From NCBI GenBank assembly GCA_963580455.1, contig OY756961.1, forward strand, positions 21,619,001 to 21,683,000: a DNA stretch of 64,000 nt, given 5' to 3'. The position numbers and the translations under genes were made by a program. Below the pieces are notes generated by a model, which did no database searches, was not told the origin of the DNA, and was given only the letters and a program-made list of their open reading frames with translations. Shown piece after piece: positions 1 to 12,451 of this stretch. The stretch's first letter is position 1; each line of letters opens with the position of its first letter. This stretch comes from Euonymus europaeus. Its lineage: Eukaryota; Streptophyta; Magnoliopsida; Celastrales; Celastraceae.

Positions 1-584
1 TTCCAGCAACAATCCAACAATAACCACACAACATCCAGCAGAATATTCAAGCAAAAAACATAAACCAACACCAAAATTAACGTGGAAAACCCTCCGGTGT
101 AGAGGGAAAAAACCACGGGACGATCTCCGATCAAAATCCACTATAAATCAATATTTTACAATGGAGTCAAGTTCTACTCAAACATACACTCTTGGTTTGA
201 GCTAAAACACCAACAAAGAAGAACAAGAAAAACTGCAGAAAAATCTGCACAACAACTCTGGAAAACCAGCTTCGAAACTAACCTTCTGGACTCCAAATCA
301 GATCTCCACCGTTCAGAATTAAGAACCAGCTGTCCTCTAACTGCTGTCCAAAAACCAGCCAAATCTAACGGTGAATGAACCTCCGATCGTCAGAATTTCC
401 GAAACTGTGCAAAAGAGATAAAACCCAGAATTTTCTTTCCCCTCTCTCTGTTTTTATTTCCAGCTGCTGCCTACTCTCATTTTTTTTCCTTCTCCTCTGA
501 CATTATGTTTTTCAGCTACCCTAATATGCCACTCATGGGCTGGGCCACACCAAATCACAAACATATGGGCTGGACACTACAACA
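1..584. other. Possible LTR or repeat flank, ending ACTACAACA
   Basis: No gene is visible. The stretch ends in ACTACAACA directly before a TGTTAAATG sequence, a junction that fits either the right end of an LTR extending out of the window or the flank of the copia relic that follows. The left part has a phrase rich in AACC and CCACGG of a kind common in plant repeats. No primer-binding site or paired LTR is seen, so the identity is uncertain. Confidence 0.3.
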
Positions 585-1850
585 TGTTAAATGCCAGTTA
601 CCATTGTTTGGGGATCTGCATAGTATATAAGTTTCATTCTTGACTGTAATTACGAGTTTTAGTAATGAAACGAAGTATTTTCCAAGTTGTCTTTCCTTTG
701 AATCTTCCATCTCCATTGCTAGGTCACGGTTGAAGGAATCTAATAATCGGTATCAGGGCCCTGGGGGTTGTGATATAGCCTTAGAAGTGCAGTGGCTTTC
801 TTCTGTAAGCCCTGTATTATGTAATTTTCTAAATCTGACAATGCAATTCACAGTGAACATAAAGACCTATGCTAAGAGAAGCACTTACAAGGTTCAGGAT
901 TTGGCTCTCACTATATTTTCAAGAGCTTATACAGACAAAAGTAGAAGAATATTTTACCTTGCAACAAACCAGAGAGCTACAAACTATGTTGGGGACTCTT
1001 ACGAATCCTTATTCCAATCTCCTACAACATTACCTCATGCAAGAGAGCATTAGCACGTAATACCCTTGATACCTGGAGTCCAGCCACCTAGCAAGAGGCC
1101 TAATCATTATGGACCTCTCCAAAAGACATAGAAAACTGTGTAGGAGTTTTTTTTTTAGTAAGAGATGGCGCACTAGCACGTGAGTTTGACATCAAGGATC
1201 TTGGGCCTCTACACTATTCCCTTGGATTACAAGCCCAGATACATTCTGATTCAGTTCATGTCAATCAGCTAAAATATGCTCACGATCTTCTAGTCAAGCA
1301 TGGATGCCTTTAGTGCAAACCAGCGGCCTCTCCTGGTAGCCAAAGTGGTTCTTTCTCATTGTCTGATGCTCGCAATATCTTACATTGACCCAACCGGACA
1401 TTGCGTATGCTGTCAACACGATCTCACAATTTATGAGTGACCCGTGCACTACTCACCTAGAGGTCGCACGACGTATTCTTCGCTATATCAAAGGTCCCGC
1501 AGTAGGGGGCGACATGACTATGTGCCTATTTTGTTGTTGATTGGCCTGGCTGCCTGGATATATGCTTGGCGCTTCACAGGTGGATATCTCATTTATCTTG
1601 TTACAAAACCTTATCTCATGGAGTTCCAAAAAGAAGTCGACCATTACTCGGTCTAGTGTGGAGTCCGAATATCGCTCCCTCGCACATTCATGTGTAGAAA
1701 CAACTTGGCTATGTAACGATATAGGTAATCACGGGGTAGGTATCCCGACGTGCAACAACTTTGTCTTCTTCTCCAAATGGATCAACAATAAAGTTGCAAC
1801 TGAATTGAAACTCAAAATGAATTCTCTTTCTCAAACTGAATACATATAAT
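585..1850 (+). mobile_element. Decayed Ty1/copia retrotransposon
   Basis: A TGTTAAATG start, a TATA-like GTATATAAG at about 621-629 and a CGGTATCAGGGCC string at about 749-761 look like a degenerate LTR followed by an initiator-tRNA-Met-type primer-binding site. From about 1140 the + strand encodes broken pieces of copia reverse transcriptase and RNase H in several frames. Gag, protease and integrase are absent, so most of the interior has been deleted. The 3' LTR was not found. The copia identity of the coding part is secure; the LTR limits are not. Confidence 0.6.
1138..1848 (+). pseudogene. Copia reverse transcriptase/RNase H fragment, frameshifted
   Basis: Translation in shifting frames gives the end of copia RT (FDIKDLGPLHYSLGLQ near 1180-1235), the connection region (PDIAYAVNTISQFMSD near 1395-1442, then RRILRYIKG) and the RNase H hallmark (SVESEYRSLAHSCVETTWL near 1656-1712). 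At least two frameshifts and several stops separate these blocks. It cannot encode a working polyprotein. Confidence 0.85.
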
Positions 1851-2401
1851 CACAACCTTACAAACCACTCATAAAAGAAGAGAGAAAAACATAAAAATCA
1901 AAATTTCTCATATGGTGGCCGAAATCTTGGTCAAAGCTACAATCTTCATTGTGTGTCCAACATGCTCTTAAAGAGGCTGCTGAGGAAAACGCCATAAGCA
2001 TGGCAGAGATAATGATAAAAAGCTAGAAAGATAATACTAGATATTTAATCTTAGGATATTTAATCTAGACTTTATCGGTTTAATCTCTATCTCTTTAAGT
2101 AGTTTAATCTCAACTAAACCCTTTAGAATATAGTTTTATACTTATCACAAATAAGTTTTGCACGATAAAACAATTGCAAATACATCGTATAGAGTCCAAC
2201 AATAAACAACCAACCAATAATCAACTCAATTCAATTCCTATAGGATTTCTACCCAGATCTGGTAACCTCCGAAGTAGTTACTTCAGGTTACTTAAACAAT
2301 CAAATTAACAACCTGTCTCATAGTCCACGTGTGATATGTTACATTCATATAATATTCACACAAATGTCACAACTATGGGTATAGACCCGACAGAACAATG
2401 T
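1851..2401. other. Intergenic, nothing recognised
   Basis: AT-rich sequence between the copia relic and the CACTA-type end. It has several diverged copies of a TTTAATCT motif at about 2045-2115. No conserved reading frame or RNA gene is visible. Confidence 0.5.
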
Positions 2402-2583
2402 CACAATGCTTTATCACGAAGTGTCGTTAAATAAGCTCATATACAACTCTTTTAGAAAGTGTTATGATGTTAATCAAATTTAGGACTCTTTTAAAAGAGC
2501 GTCGTAATTGGAAATGAACCTCGATGCATTTTATAAATTGTCGTAATTTAAAATGTCGTGATTGGTAACTTTTTTCTGTAGTG
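2402..2583 (-). mobile_element. CACTA (En/Spm-like) transposon terminus
   Basis: Read on the minus strand the segment begins at 2583 with CACTACAGAAAAAAGT, the classic start of plant CACTA terminal inverted repeats. It continues with several short CGACA/CGACG motifs in varied orientation, typical of CACTA subterminal repeats that bind transposase. The opposite terminus and any transposase are absent, so this is a fragment. Identification rests on terminal motif and subterminal repetition only. Confidence 0.5.
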
Positions 2584-5500
2584 AGTGAAAAAACACTATT
2601 TAAAAATACATATTGCATGAATATTGAAACGTAAAATAATATAACCTATAAACTTGTGTGCTTATAAAAGAAACGTAAATTACTCATATGTTTGGTGGAC
2701 TAAACAATGAAACCAAATTCTCTCTCCACCATCATACCATCAAATTACTAACTTTTTTTAAAAAAGGAAAGAAAAGAAAAGAGAGTAGAGTTGAAAAAAA
2801 CAAAAGGGAGAAGAATATAATTTCACCAATTATTCTTGTGTCCTACCATAGGAGTATCACAATTCAGATGCATGTGACTAGCGAAAGAGCAAGGTCATGT
2901 CACGTCTCTCTTACACTACTCAGATTGTAGGGCAGACCAAATTTTGGACACATTTTGAACCTCCAAACTCATCAATGGAGAAAAGGCCATAACCAATTAT
3001 TATATTTGTATTTGTGTCGTTCATTATTCTCCTATGAAAGCCCACACTTCGGGGGACCACTTCTTACATAATTGTAGATCTAGTAAGTACAACCCATGGA
3101 CATGATTGCATTGCAAACGCATATATGTAAGTGTGTGTGTATATATATATTAGGCAATTAGTATTGCTCTCTTCCTTAATTTGGTTAGAATAAAAAATTA
3201 ATTAATTGCCAAGCCATATGCAGAGTGTTAAATAGAACATCTATGTACTATATTATAAAAGTTCACTCTGAATTTTAATGCATGAGTTATGAAATAATTA
3301 TCATAAATTAATTATTTTACTTAAAAATTATAAACTCTCCATTTATAGTTTTCACAATACTAAAAAATTAAAAACACAAAAATATTTATTATAATTACAA
3401 AAATAATCTTTCGTAATACACGAAAATTCTTGTAAAAAAATAATAATATTAATCATCATCATATTTAGTATTATATAATAATATTATCGTTATTATTATA
3501 TTTGATTAATTATGAATTGAAATTTTATACTATCTAATCTCTACTATGGACGAGTCTAAAGCTATAGTTTATGTTTAAATTATTGAAACCATGGAAAGAC
3601 AACTATATCCTGGCCCAGAATTTGTCAAGTTTTGTCACAAGCAAAAGATCAAACACTTCTTCTAGTTGACAGAATACTGTACAACAAGAAGAATGTCATA
3701 TCGTGGGATTTCCTAAATTCAACTTTTTATTATACCACGTTGTTTCAATCAACACAATAATTTTCTCTTTATATTAAAATAGGGGTGTTGAAAAATCATA
3801 ATGGCTCAAATGATGCATAACATGTTTGTGGTATATAAATGTGTGCAGTGGCCAAAAATGGTGTTGGCTCACTTTGAAGACAAAAAAATGCCAGCAAGCA
3901 TGGTCAAACAAACCTCAGAAAACTTATCTGAATCGTCACTAGCAAGGCCAAAGCTCACCAGTACGAAGGCTCATCCTAACCACTACAAAGGCCTAAACTC
4001 AATCGAAGCACACGCCCAAGCTGGCCAATAACAACTCCCCAAGTCCGACTTCACATTAGCACTTAGATATGCCCCAAAACTCCTATCAAGCATAAACACA
4101 CTATCTAGATTTACTGCTCTATTCACTCACTTGCATATTCATACTCATAAGTCATTGAAATCTAGTTCCATCACCCGCCATCCTATATCTCCCCTATCAC
4201 CACAGCAAATTACCTACTTTGCCTACCTTGTGCATAAATTGATTGTTGATTAGACTGGATTTAATTCATTATTCTCTGAATTTATTGTTAATTCCTTATT
4301 GTTATGCATGTCTGACCATTATCATAACATTTAGGAATTATTAACTAAACATATTCGGCTAACAAAGACCTGGTGTTTAACGAAGTAACAAAAACTTATT
4401 TTGTAATTCAGGTTTGAGAACATTGAACATAATTGATTGGGTAATAAACCATTGCCCTAGGTTATGCGATTGTCGATTTCTAAGTGCCGATGTTTGTCAT
4501 AGAAAATTATTAGGAGAGACCAAACCGAGACTTATTTGATAAGAAAAGATCCTGAGTTGGACCAAAGTATTTCAATTGATATATTTAAATTCTTAATTTG
4601 TGTAATTGATAATTAATATGTGTGCACAAGATGGAAGTAGTTGATAATTAAGTGGCCAACTATTCCTACCAACGAAATTCTTTAATGATGGTGTGTCCAT
4701 TTTAGATTTTTTAAAAAGATATTGTAGTTATCTCTTTAAAAAACTAAAATATAATTGTACACTTTCGAAGTAATTTTTCATGAGAATTTTTTTTGAAGTA
4801 ATTTGATTGTTAATAAATATATATTAGCATAAGACTTTGTAATTACGTATTTAGTATTGCGATAGAAATATAATAATTTCAATATATATATATATTTGTA
4901 CATAACATGATTTAATTAATATTTTCAAAAATTGTATGATGATAAAAAAAACTATTATTATTCTCTAGTTATGAATTAAAGTAAATATTTGATTCATCAC
5001 TTTATCTATATTATAGCATTTTTCTTATTAATATAATATTTTTTGTTTATATTGTTAAATTTATTATTTAATTTTAATAGGTGAAATAATTAGGTGAATC
5101 GTATCTCTCTTCTTCGATTTTTTTTGTTTTTTCATTCTTTACGAAACTATTCAAAAATTGTACTATATTTATTTCTAAATTATTTTTTAATAAATGGGTG
5201 AATTTAATTAATTTTTTATTTATTTAGAAAGCTAATTAGTTTTGCATGTGCATGTCTCTTGAATCTTACGTGACATCTCGTCATCATCTGTCGTAACAAA
5301 AGAAATATCAATGAATTTCTCATATAATTATAAATTTTTTAATGTTAATTTTAATTATTGTCTTACATATTATGCCTTTTGAATCCCAAGTAATATTTTG
5401 TCATTTTTGTTATAAGAAAATGAATACTAAAGGGTTTATTTTATTGAATGACCATGAATTGTAATTTTTTATATAATTATTAGAGTTGTTTTCTTTCTTT

Positions 5501-5829
5501 TCAATTCTAAATGGTGTCTTGTGAAGCATTTATAAGATCTCAATTATATATGGGAGATTCACCAATAAATCCTTTAATAAAAATGTGTATTCCATTCACT
5601 ATCTTCAATTTTTCAAAACATCCTTTAAATAATTTTGGATAAAACTATCATTATTTCAATAAATCCTTATGTGTATGACATATATTGACATCATCAAATT
5701 CTTTTTATTTTTTTCTTTTAAAAACTCTAAAACAATTTTATCTCTCAAAATACAAGTCGAATTTTTTTAAAAAGAAAATAGATTCATAATCACCACGAAA
5801 AACTCTTTCCAATGAGATCTATGATCGAT
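2584..5829. other. AT-rich intergenic spacer
   Basis: Over 3 kb of AT-rich sequence with homopolymer and dinucleotide runs, for example TA repeats near 3135-3155 and 4880-4900. A 76-codon frame at 3801-4031 has no recognisable motif and is not called. No retroelement domain, tRNA or rRNA is visible. Confidence 0.5.
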
Positions 5830-6430
5830 ATGTTTAAATGTTCATTCGTCAAATCGTCCAAATGAACTCAGAGGATTTCTCAAACTTATTCAGAATTCAA
5901 ATGATTTCTCAAAACTCACCAAAACCAATCAAAAGAGCTTTCAAAATTAAGCCAAAAAATTCAGATGATTTCATAAAATGTTAAGAATTCTAGTTTTAAT
6001 TTTGAACAAAAAATCTTATAAATAATTAAGAAGAATTTAAAAAAATAAGAAGAAAATCATAAAATTTTACTAACTCATATTCCTAAACCCTAAACCTTAA
6101 GTTCTAAACCCCAAAATCCTGAATAATAAATTATGATCTCTTAAATCCCAAAACCTTATACCCTAAACTCTAAACTCTAATATCTTAAACCTCAAAACTC
6201 TAAACTTTATACCGTATTATCAGAAATCCTCTAAATTTTCTATAAAAAATTTAGAGGATTTAGCAAAATGAAACAAAAAAATAACCAAAAATTTAGATGA
6301 TTAGAGGATTTCTCAAACTTTTCAAGAATTCAGAGGATTTTACAAAACTCACCAAAACAATTCAGAAGAGTTTTTGAAATTATGCACACAAAAAAAATCA
6401 GAGAATTTTCGCAAAAGTCACCAAAACGGC
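5830..6430. repeat. Diverged repeats with telomere-like CTAAACC block
   Basis: A roughly 90-bp unit containing AGAGGATTTCTCAAACTT, then CAAAACTCACCAAAAC and an AAGAG(C/T)TTT(C/T) tail, occurs near 5868-5955 and again near 6302-6390. Between the copies, 6083-6215 is a run of degenerate CCTAAAC units resembling decayed plant telomere repeat (TTTAGGG on the other strand). No coding capacity is seen. Confidence 0.55.
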
Positions 6431-8436
6431 TAGAAATTGTTATGATATTTGGTTTTGTTTGAAATATGAATTGAGTTTTATTATGATATTATTCTCATAA
6501 GTTATTGACTTTGGTTGTTAGTGAACAACGTAATAAAAATATTGACATTCGTATTGGATAACGTTTTGTTGATGCATAAATGTTTCATTGTTGATTTCGA
6601 TAATATAGTGATTCACAGATTTTAATGCATATGCATATGTTACTAAGTCAAGTAAATTTTGTACATGTGAGTGCATGCACTTAATTTTCAGGAAAGAGAA
6701 AAATTTTGGTTGATCTCTTCACTTTGATTCATCAAAGGTGAAAATATTAATTTATCTTTAAAAACATATAGATAAAATACATTATTTTCACTCGAATTTT
6801 TGGGAATGAATTTATATTTATTTTATTATAATAATTATTTTCTAAATAAAGAGCAATCATGGACTAATAAAAATAAGGATATGTTTAAATGAGGGAGGGT
6901 AAAATTGTCATTAATTGAGGTTAAAATTTAAAGTTGTCCTTATTAAGGTAAGCTTCAAATAATTGAGAATGTATTGGGCTACTAACTTTTCAAAAAGATT
7001 AAATGAAATATAAAGTCCATATAAATTACTAATCACCAAATAATCCTTATATATATATATATATATATATATATTGATTATTACACCTAATCACGTATTT
7101 TGTATGCATGTGGAAGTACGCCCTAAAAAAATTGAGTGAGAGAGAGAGTTTTGTTTCTGTGTGTAGGAGATGGTGTTCAAGTTGGGTATCGAGGTTTTCA
7201 CCTGTCATTTTTGTACGAAGCGTTAAGCGAGGTATATCCCATATATACATAAATGATTAACAAAAAAACAAAAGAAGGAAACTGCATCGAACCTGTGTGG
7301 TTCGAACATATATGTGAATAAGTCCACAAATGACAAACCCACCAATCCCTTTCTCTATCCTCCCTTGCGTTACTCTCATAGCAAGATCCATTGTTTGTTC
7401 CCGTCTTCCTCATCCAACCCTTCATCTTCTCTGTCAATGCCATCCATATCCTTATCCTTGATACTTCAAGCATTTTTTTTTTTGAACCACCCATCGAGCA
7501 AAGGTTCTATAATTACTTGGTGCGTGTGAGACATACGGGAGACTCGCGTGCCCGAGATTTGCATGCCACTCAAACCTAATATGATTTTTTGTCTTGGATG
7601 GATATTTGGCTAAAAGAATATTAAAAAGCTTGGATATTAATTATAGGACTTTGTAGATAATTCCAATTAACAAGAGGATATTTGTTGCAATATTGAAGTG
7701 AGAAAAAAGGTGGTGAAAATAGGCAGTCTGCATCCTCCAAATATGTGTAATGTAAAGCGATTAATGAACTTAAATTTGATAGGATAGAGTGTATCTATCT
7801 GCCAGTAATTAAATCATAGTGTGTGTATATGTGTGTATATATGTATATATATATATATATCTAATAATTGATTAGCAGAAAACTCATCCAACTTAATAGC
7901 TTCATAATATAGTAATTACTAGCCGCCTTGAGTTTCACAGTTGACGATCTTCTGTGATATATATTGACTGATATTTTATTCTTGTAATACTTCAAAACTC
8001 TTTATACAAATTAATAATTGGTTTTGAGATTCTTAATATCATTGCAATATGAATATGAAAATTGGATTGTGCTCTGATCACAATATTTCGTAACCAAACG
8101 TATAAAGTCTGATTATTTGCAAACCAAATACTAAACTTTAAAATTTTAAATCCTAAACTCTAGTTTTTAAATTTTAAATCGGTTTTACTATCGATAATTT
8201 GGTAAGATTTAGGGTTTAAAATAAGAGGCTCTTACATAAACTCCAATGCACAACTCAAGGGCAATCCAGTAAATTCACAAAATTGCCTTATTTTTCTTGT
8301 GTACCCTTAGTTCCCCCCACCCAATTACTACAATCTTTTCTTGACATGTTTGAAGCCAGTCCCCTAAAAATCTCTGCAAATAAATAAAAAGAACCATAAA
8401 TTTATCATCTCTTACCAACACAAAATAAATAAATAA
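6431..8436. other. Intergenic spacer upstream of CNGC4
   Basis: AT-rich spacer with a (TA)n tract at about 7050-7073 and another near 7840-7860. The 200 bases before the CNGC4 start codon are pyrimidine- and A-rich and probably include its 5' leader, but I cannot fix a TATA box or transcription start. Short frames near 7314-7580 have no family features. Confidence 0.45.
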
Positions 8437-9486
8437 ATGGCTACTCAACGTCGTCGGCAAGAAATCTCAGGTGAAAGGGACGTGCAATACTTCACTGACT
8501 CAGACGACGTCGATGACAGCGAACTAGAAGGAGTAGACGAAGAAGAAGAAGAGGAAGAAGAGAAAGAACAGGACCACAAACACAAGGGTCTGCGTTTCAC
8601 GAGCCGTTCTTGGATGGGTCGGGTCTTGGACCCGAGAGCGAAATGGATTCAAGAATGGAACAGAGTTTTTCTGTTAGTGTGCACAACGGGTCTCTTTGTG
8701 GATCCTCTCTTCTTCCACTCGCTCTCCATAAGTGAGTCCGGGATGTGCCTGTTCGTGGACGGCTGGTTAGCCATCACTGTCACGGTTCTGCGATGTATGA
8801 CGGACGCGTTACACTTGTGGGACATGTGGCTCCAGCTCAAGATGGGCAAGATATCGTCGGGTGGTACCATTGGTGGGGGTGGTGGTGGCGGCGATGGAGA
8901 GTCTCGGAGTGCTCGTAAGGCGGCGCTAAGATACTTGAAGGCCAAAAGAGGATTCTTGCTTGATCTCTTTGTTATTCTTCCTATCCCCCAGGTAAGAAAA
9001 TGTTAATTTCTATCGTAATTAATTAGATTTTCGTAATGATCAGGGACCATGGGCCAAACTACCAGAATTAGTAAATAATACCCGTAGGTTATGTTTGTTT
9101 GTACATGCATGAACAGTTATGGGGATTTTGTATGGTAGTGTGATTAGGGGTGACAAGACAACGAGCTTCGAAGAAGATAGTAAACCATGTGACACAACTT
9201 GTCTTTACTCTTTACTACAGTTCGAGAGGAAGGGTGTAATGGGCAATGTAAAAACTTTGAGGCCAATATGGTATGAAAAAAGAAAATAATTGGCCTGGAA
9301 GTTTATGTGGATGAGATTAATAAGTTTATTGCCTTTCCAAAGATCCTATAATTCACTATACAGACCCAAAAAAAACGTATACATGAAATATACATATATG
9401 TATGCGCAATTGTCCATCATGATATGAGGTTTTTTTCTTTTATAATTAGGTTTGGTTTCACGTTGATAGCTTGGGACTGAACATAC

Positions 9487-9519
<33 letters not shown>

Positions 9520-12451
9520 CACACACGCACACTTAGACAGAAGATTAATATAAAAGAACTCGGACATTTGATTAAGTGAAGCCAAAAGTACACGATTATC
9601 TCAAAAAATTAGTAAGCTTGAGAACAATTATATATTTTTACAGTATATTAATATATGACCAATAAGTTTACGTTAAAAATCAATTCAACTAAGTACTGAT
9701 CATCACCTTATTCAGAAACTGAGAAAGAAAGAAAAATGTGTATTAGAATTTTATATGTATTTACTCTATATGTGTGTGCGCAGATAGTATTGTGGGTGGT
9801 GGTTCCTTCACTAATGGAGAAAGGATCAATAACAATGGTGATGACAATAATGTTATCAACATTTCTGCTGCAGTTCCTTCCAAAGATCTACCACACAGTC
9901 TGCCTCCTTCGTCGATCGCAAAATGCTGCGGCTCATGTTTTTGGTACTGTTTGGTGGGGATTAGCTCTCAATCTCATTGCCTATTTTGTTGCATCTCATG
10001 TTAGTATTCTTACTCTTTAATTTATTTTATCAGAATTATCAAAATGAAAAACCTACTCTTTAATTTACAACCTATTGCAATTTGAATCTCTCTTGGTTTG
10101 TATTACTTGTTTGTGTAATTAATTTACAGGCAGCAGGGGCATGCTGGTACTTGTTAGGGATACAGAGAAATACAAAATGCTTAAGAGAGCAATGCAGAGT
10201 AGCACAAGGATGTTCATTGAAATTATTGAGTTGTAAAGAGCCTATTTACTATGGAACAACAAACATGTTGACAGACAGAACAAGATTTTCATGGGCAGAG
10301 AACAAGAAAGCAAGGTCTACTTGTCTTGAGAGTGATGACCAAAACTTTGACTATGGTGCTTATGCTTGGACTGTTCAACTTGTCACTAATGAAAATCGCA
10401 TCGAGAAAGTATTGTTTCCCATCTTTTGGGGTCTAATGACTCTGAGGTACTCACCCTTTTTTTTTTCTCACGTGATTTTCAGATTTTTTTACATGTTTGG
10501 TGAATTCATGTCTATCCCGGCCTAATGCGAGAACCTTATGCACGAGAATTGTTTACCTTTTTCAAGTGACAATTACCTGTTATGAGCAGTACTTTTGGGA
10601 ATCTGGTGAGCACAACAGAATGGTCAGAAGGACTATTCAACATCATTGTTCTAACAACAGGACTTCTTCTAGTCACAATGTTGATTGGAAATATTAAGGT
10701 ATATATATGTGTGTCTGCAGTGAGTGATCCTATCAATTTCTTGTTCAAGATGCTTTCATGGTAGTAGTTGAAAACTTGACAAGTGCTTTTGTTTTTACTG
10801 TAATGAAGGTGTTCTTACAAGCAACAACATCAAAGAAGCAAGCAATGCAATTGAGGATGAGGAATATGGAGTGGTGGATGAGGAAGAGGGAATTGCCTCA
10901 TGGATTCAGGCAGCGAGTCCGCAATTATGAACGACAACGCTGGGCTGCAATGCGCGGTGTCGATGAGAGTGAGATGGTTGGTAACCTCCCTGAAGGCCTT
11001 AGGAGGGACATCAAGTATCATCTTTGCCTAGACTTAGTCAGACAGGTAAAGACAAGAACACACATTTGATTTCTTAATTTAACCAAAAAACCTCACAGTC
11101 TTCTCTATTAAATGTTTTTGATGATTCCAATTCTGTTTTAGGTTCCTCTGTTCCAACATATGGATGATCTGGTTCTCGAAAACATATGCGACCGCGTGAA
11201 GTCCTTCATATTCACAAAGGCAGAAACAGTGAGTTCAAATCTGTACATTTAAACCATCTTGTTTGTTCATTTGTTCGATTTTACTGTGAAACACCTAAAC
11301 GTGGATCGAATGCTAGTCCAGATATCCGATACCATGTGAAATACCATTCATCAGTAACCATGAACCGATGAAAAATGTGCGGATTCAAGTACTGATATAA
11401 TTAGTTTGGGCCACAACCCACTCACCCCGCACATATGGTCCAACCAACACCCAAGACTGGGCTGGCTGTGCGGAACATGTGGTGTGAAAACCACATGCCC
11501 GGTGATAAGATGTGCAGGGCTTGCACTAATATACAAGTGCCACTAGCTTGATCTAGTCGATGTGGGACGCAGAACACCTGACTTGGGCACTGTTCTGACA
11601 CCCCCCCGCACGTGTGTGGGTCGTGAGCCAGACTTGGGCACCTCACGCCACGCACACGTGGAGTTTTAACATCGGACTAGACTTACACCATGTGGTTTGA
11701 TATAATTAGTTTGGGCCACAACCCACTCACCCCGCACATATGGCCCAACCAACACCCAAGACTGGGCTGGCTGTGCGGAACATGTCGTGTGAAAACCACA
11801 TGCCCGGTGATAAGATGTGCAGGGCTTGCACTAATATACAAGTGCCACTAGCTTGATCTAGCCGATGTGGGACGCAGAACACCTGACTTGGGCACTATTC
11901 TGACAAGTACTTTTGCTAAATCTCTAACAATGCAGATAACAAGAGAGGGAGACCCAGTTCAGAGAATGCTATTTGTAGTAAGGGGGCATCTTCAGAGCAG
12001 CCAAATTCTCCGAGACGGTGTGAAGAGTTGCTGCATGTTAGGCCCAGGAAATTTCAGTGGCGACGAGCTCTTGTCGTGGTGTTTAAGAAGACCATTCATA
12101 GAGCGACTACCGCCATCTTCGTCGACACTAGTCACAATTGAAACTACAGAGGCATTTGGACTAGAAGCTGAAGATGTCAAGTATGTGACGCAACACTTTA
12201 GGTACACATTTTTGAATGAGAAGGTTAAGAGAAGTGCGAGATATTATTCACCGGGATGGAGGACTTGGGCTGCTGTTGCAATTCAGTTGGCTTGGAGGAG
12301 GTACAAGCACCGGTTAACACTTACTTCTCTGTCATTTATTAGGCCAAGGAGACCACACTCAAGGAGTTCTTCAATGGGGGAGGATAGAGTCAGGCTCTAT
12401 ACAGCTATGCTAACCTCACCAAAGCCCAACCATGATGATTTTGATTTTTAA
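8437..12451 (+). CDS. CNGC4: Cyclic nucleotide-gated ion channel 4
   Basis: Plasma-membrane cation channel; in Arabidopsis CNGC4 (HLM1/DND2) works with CNGC2 in calcium signalling during immunity and development. Seven exons give 678 residues: 8437-8991, 9784-9999, 10130-10446, 10590-10698, 10809-11045, 11142-11228 and 11936-12451, all with GT-AG introns and consistent phase; Arabidopsis CNGC4 is about 694. The N terminus is acidic (poly-Glu near residues 31-43). Membrane segments start near VFLLVCTTGLFVDPLFF, the pore has the group IVb-type TFGNL (about 364-368), exons 5-7 hold the C-linker and cyclic-nucleotide domain with phosphate cassette NFSGDELLSW, and an IQ motif (AIQLAWRRYKHR) lies near residue 622. 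The last intron contains a TRIM-like element. A Gly run near residues 147-153 looks lineage-specific. No disabling change is seen, so the gene looks functional. Confidence 0.96.
11393..11905 (-). mobile_element. TRIM-like mini LTR retrotransposon in CNGC4 intron
   Basis: Two direct repeats of 208 bp (11393-11600 and 11698-11905) begin TGATATAATTAG and end TTCTGACA, differing at about four positions. They flank a 97-bp interior, and the whole 513 bp is bordered by a perfect 5-bp target duplication AGTAC (11388-11392 and 11906-11910). The interior next to the left LTR is a C run, a purine tract on the minus strand, which suggests minus-strand orientation. There is no coding capacity, so it must have moved with proteins supplied in trans. 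It lies wholly within the last CNGC4 intron (11229-11935), ending 25 bases before the acceptor AG. Confidence 0.9.

Noticed and set aside
869..1060. 63-codon frame MLREALTRFRIWLSLYFQEL
   Set aside because: Overlaps the relic between LTR-like and RT parts and does not match gag; not supported as a gene.
3801..4031. 76-codon open frame starting MAQMMHNMFVV
   Set aside because: No recognisable motif, single short frame in AT-rich spacer, no TATA or splice context that supports a gene.
7198..7579. Overlapping short frames on both strands
   Set aside because: Composition is low in complexity and none shows a family feature; likely chance.
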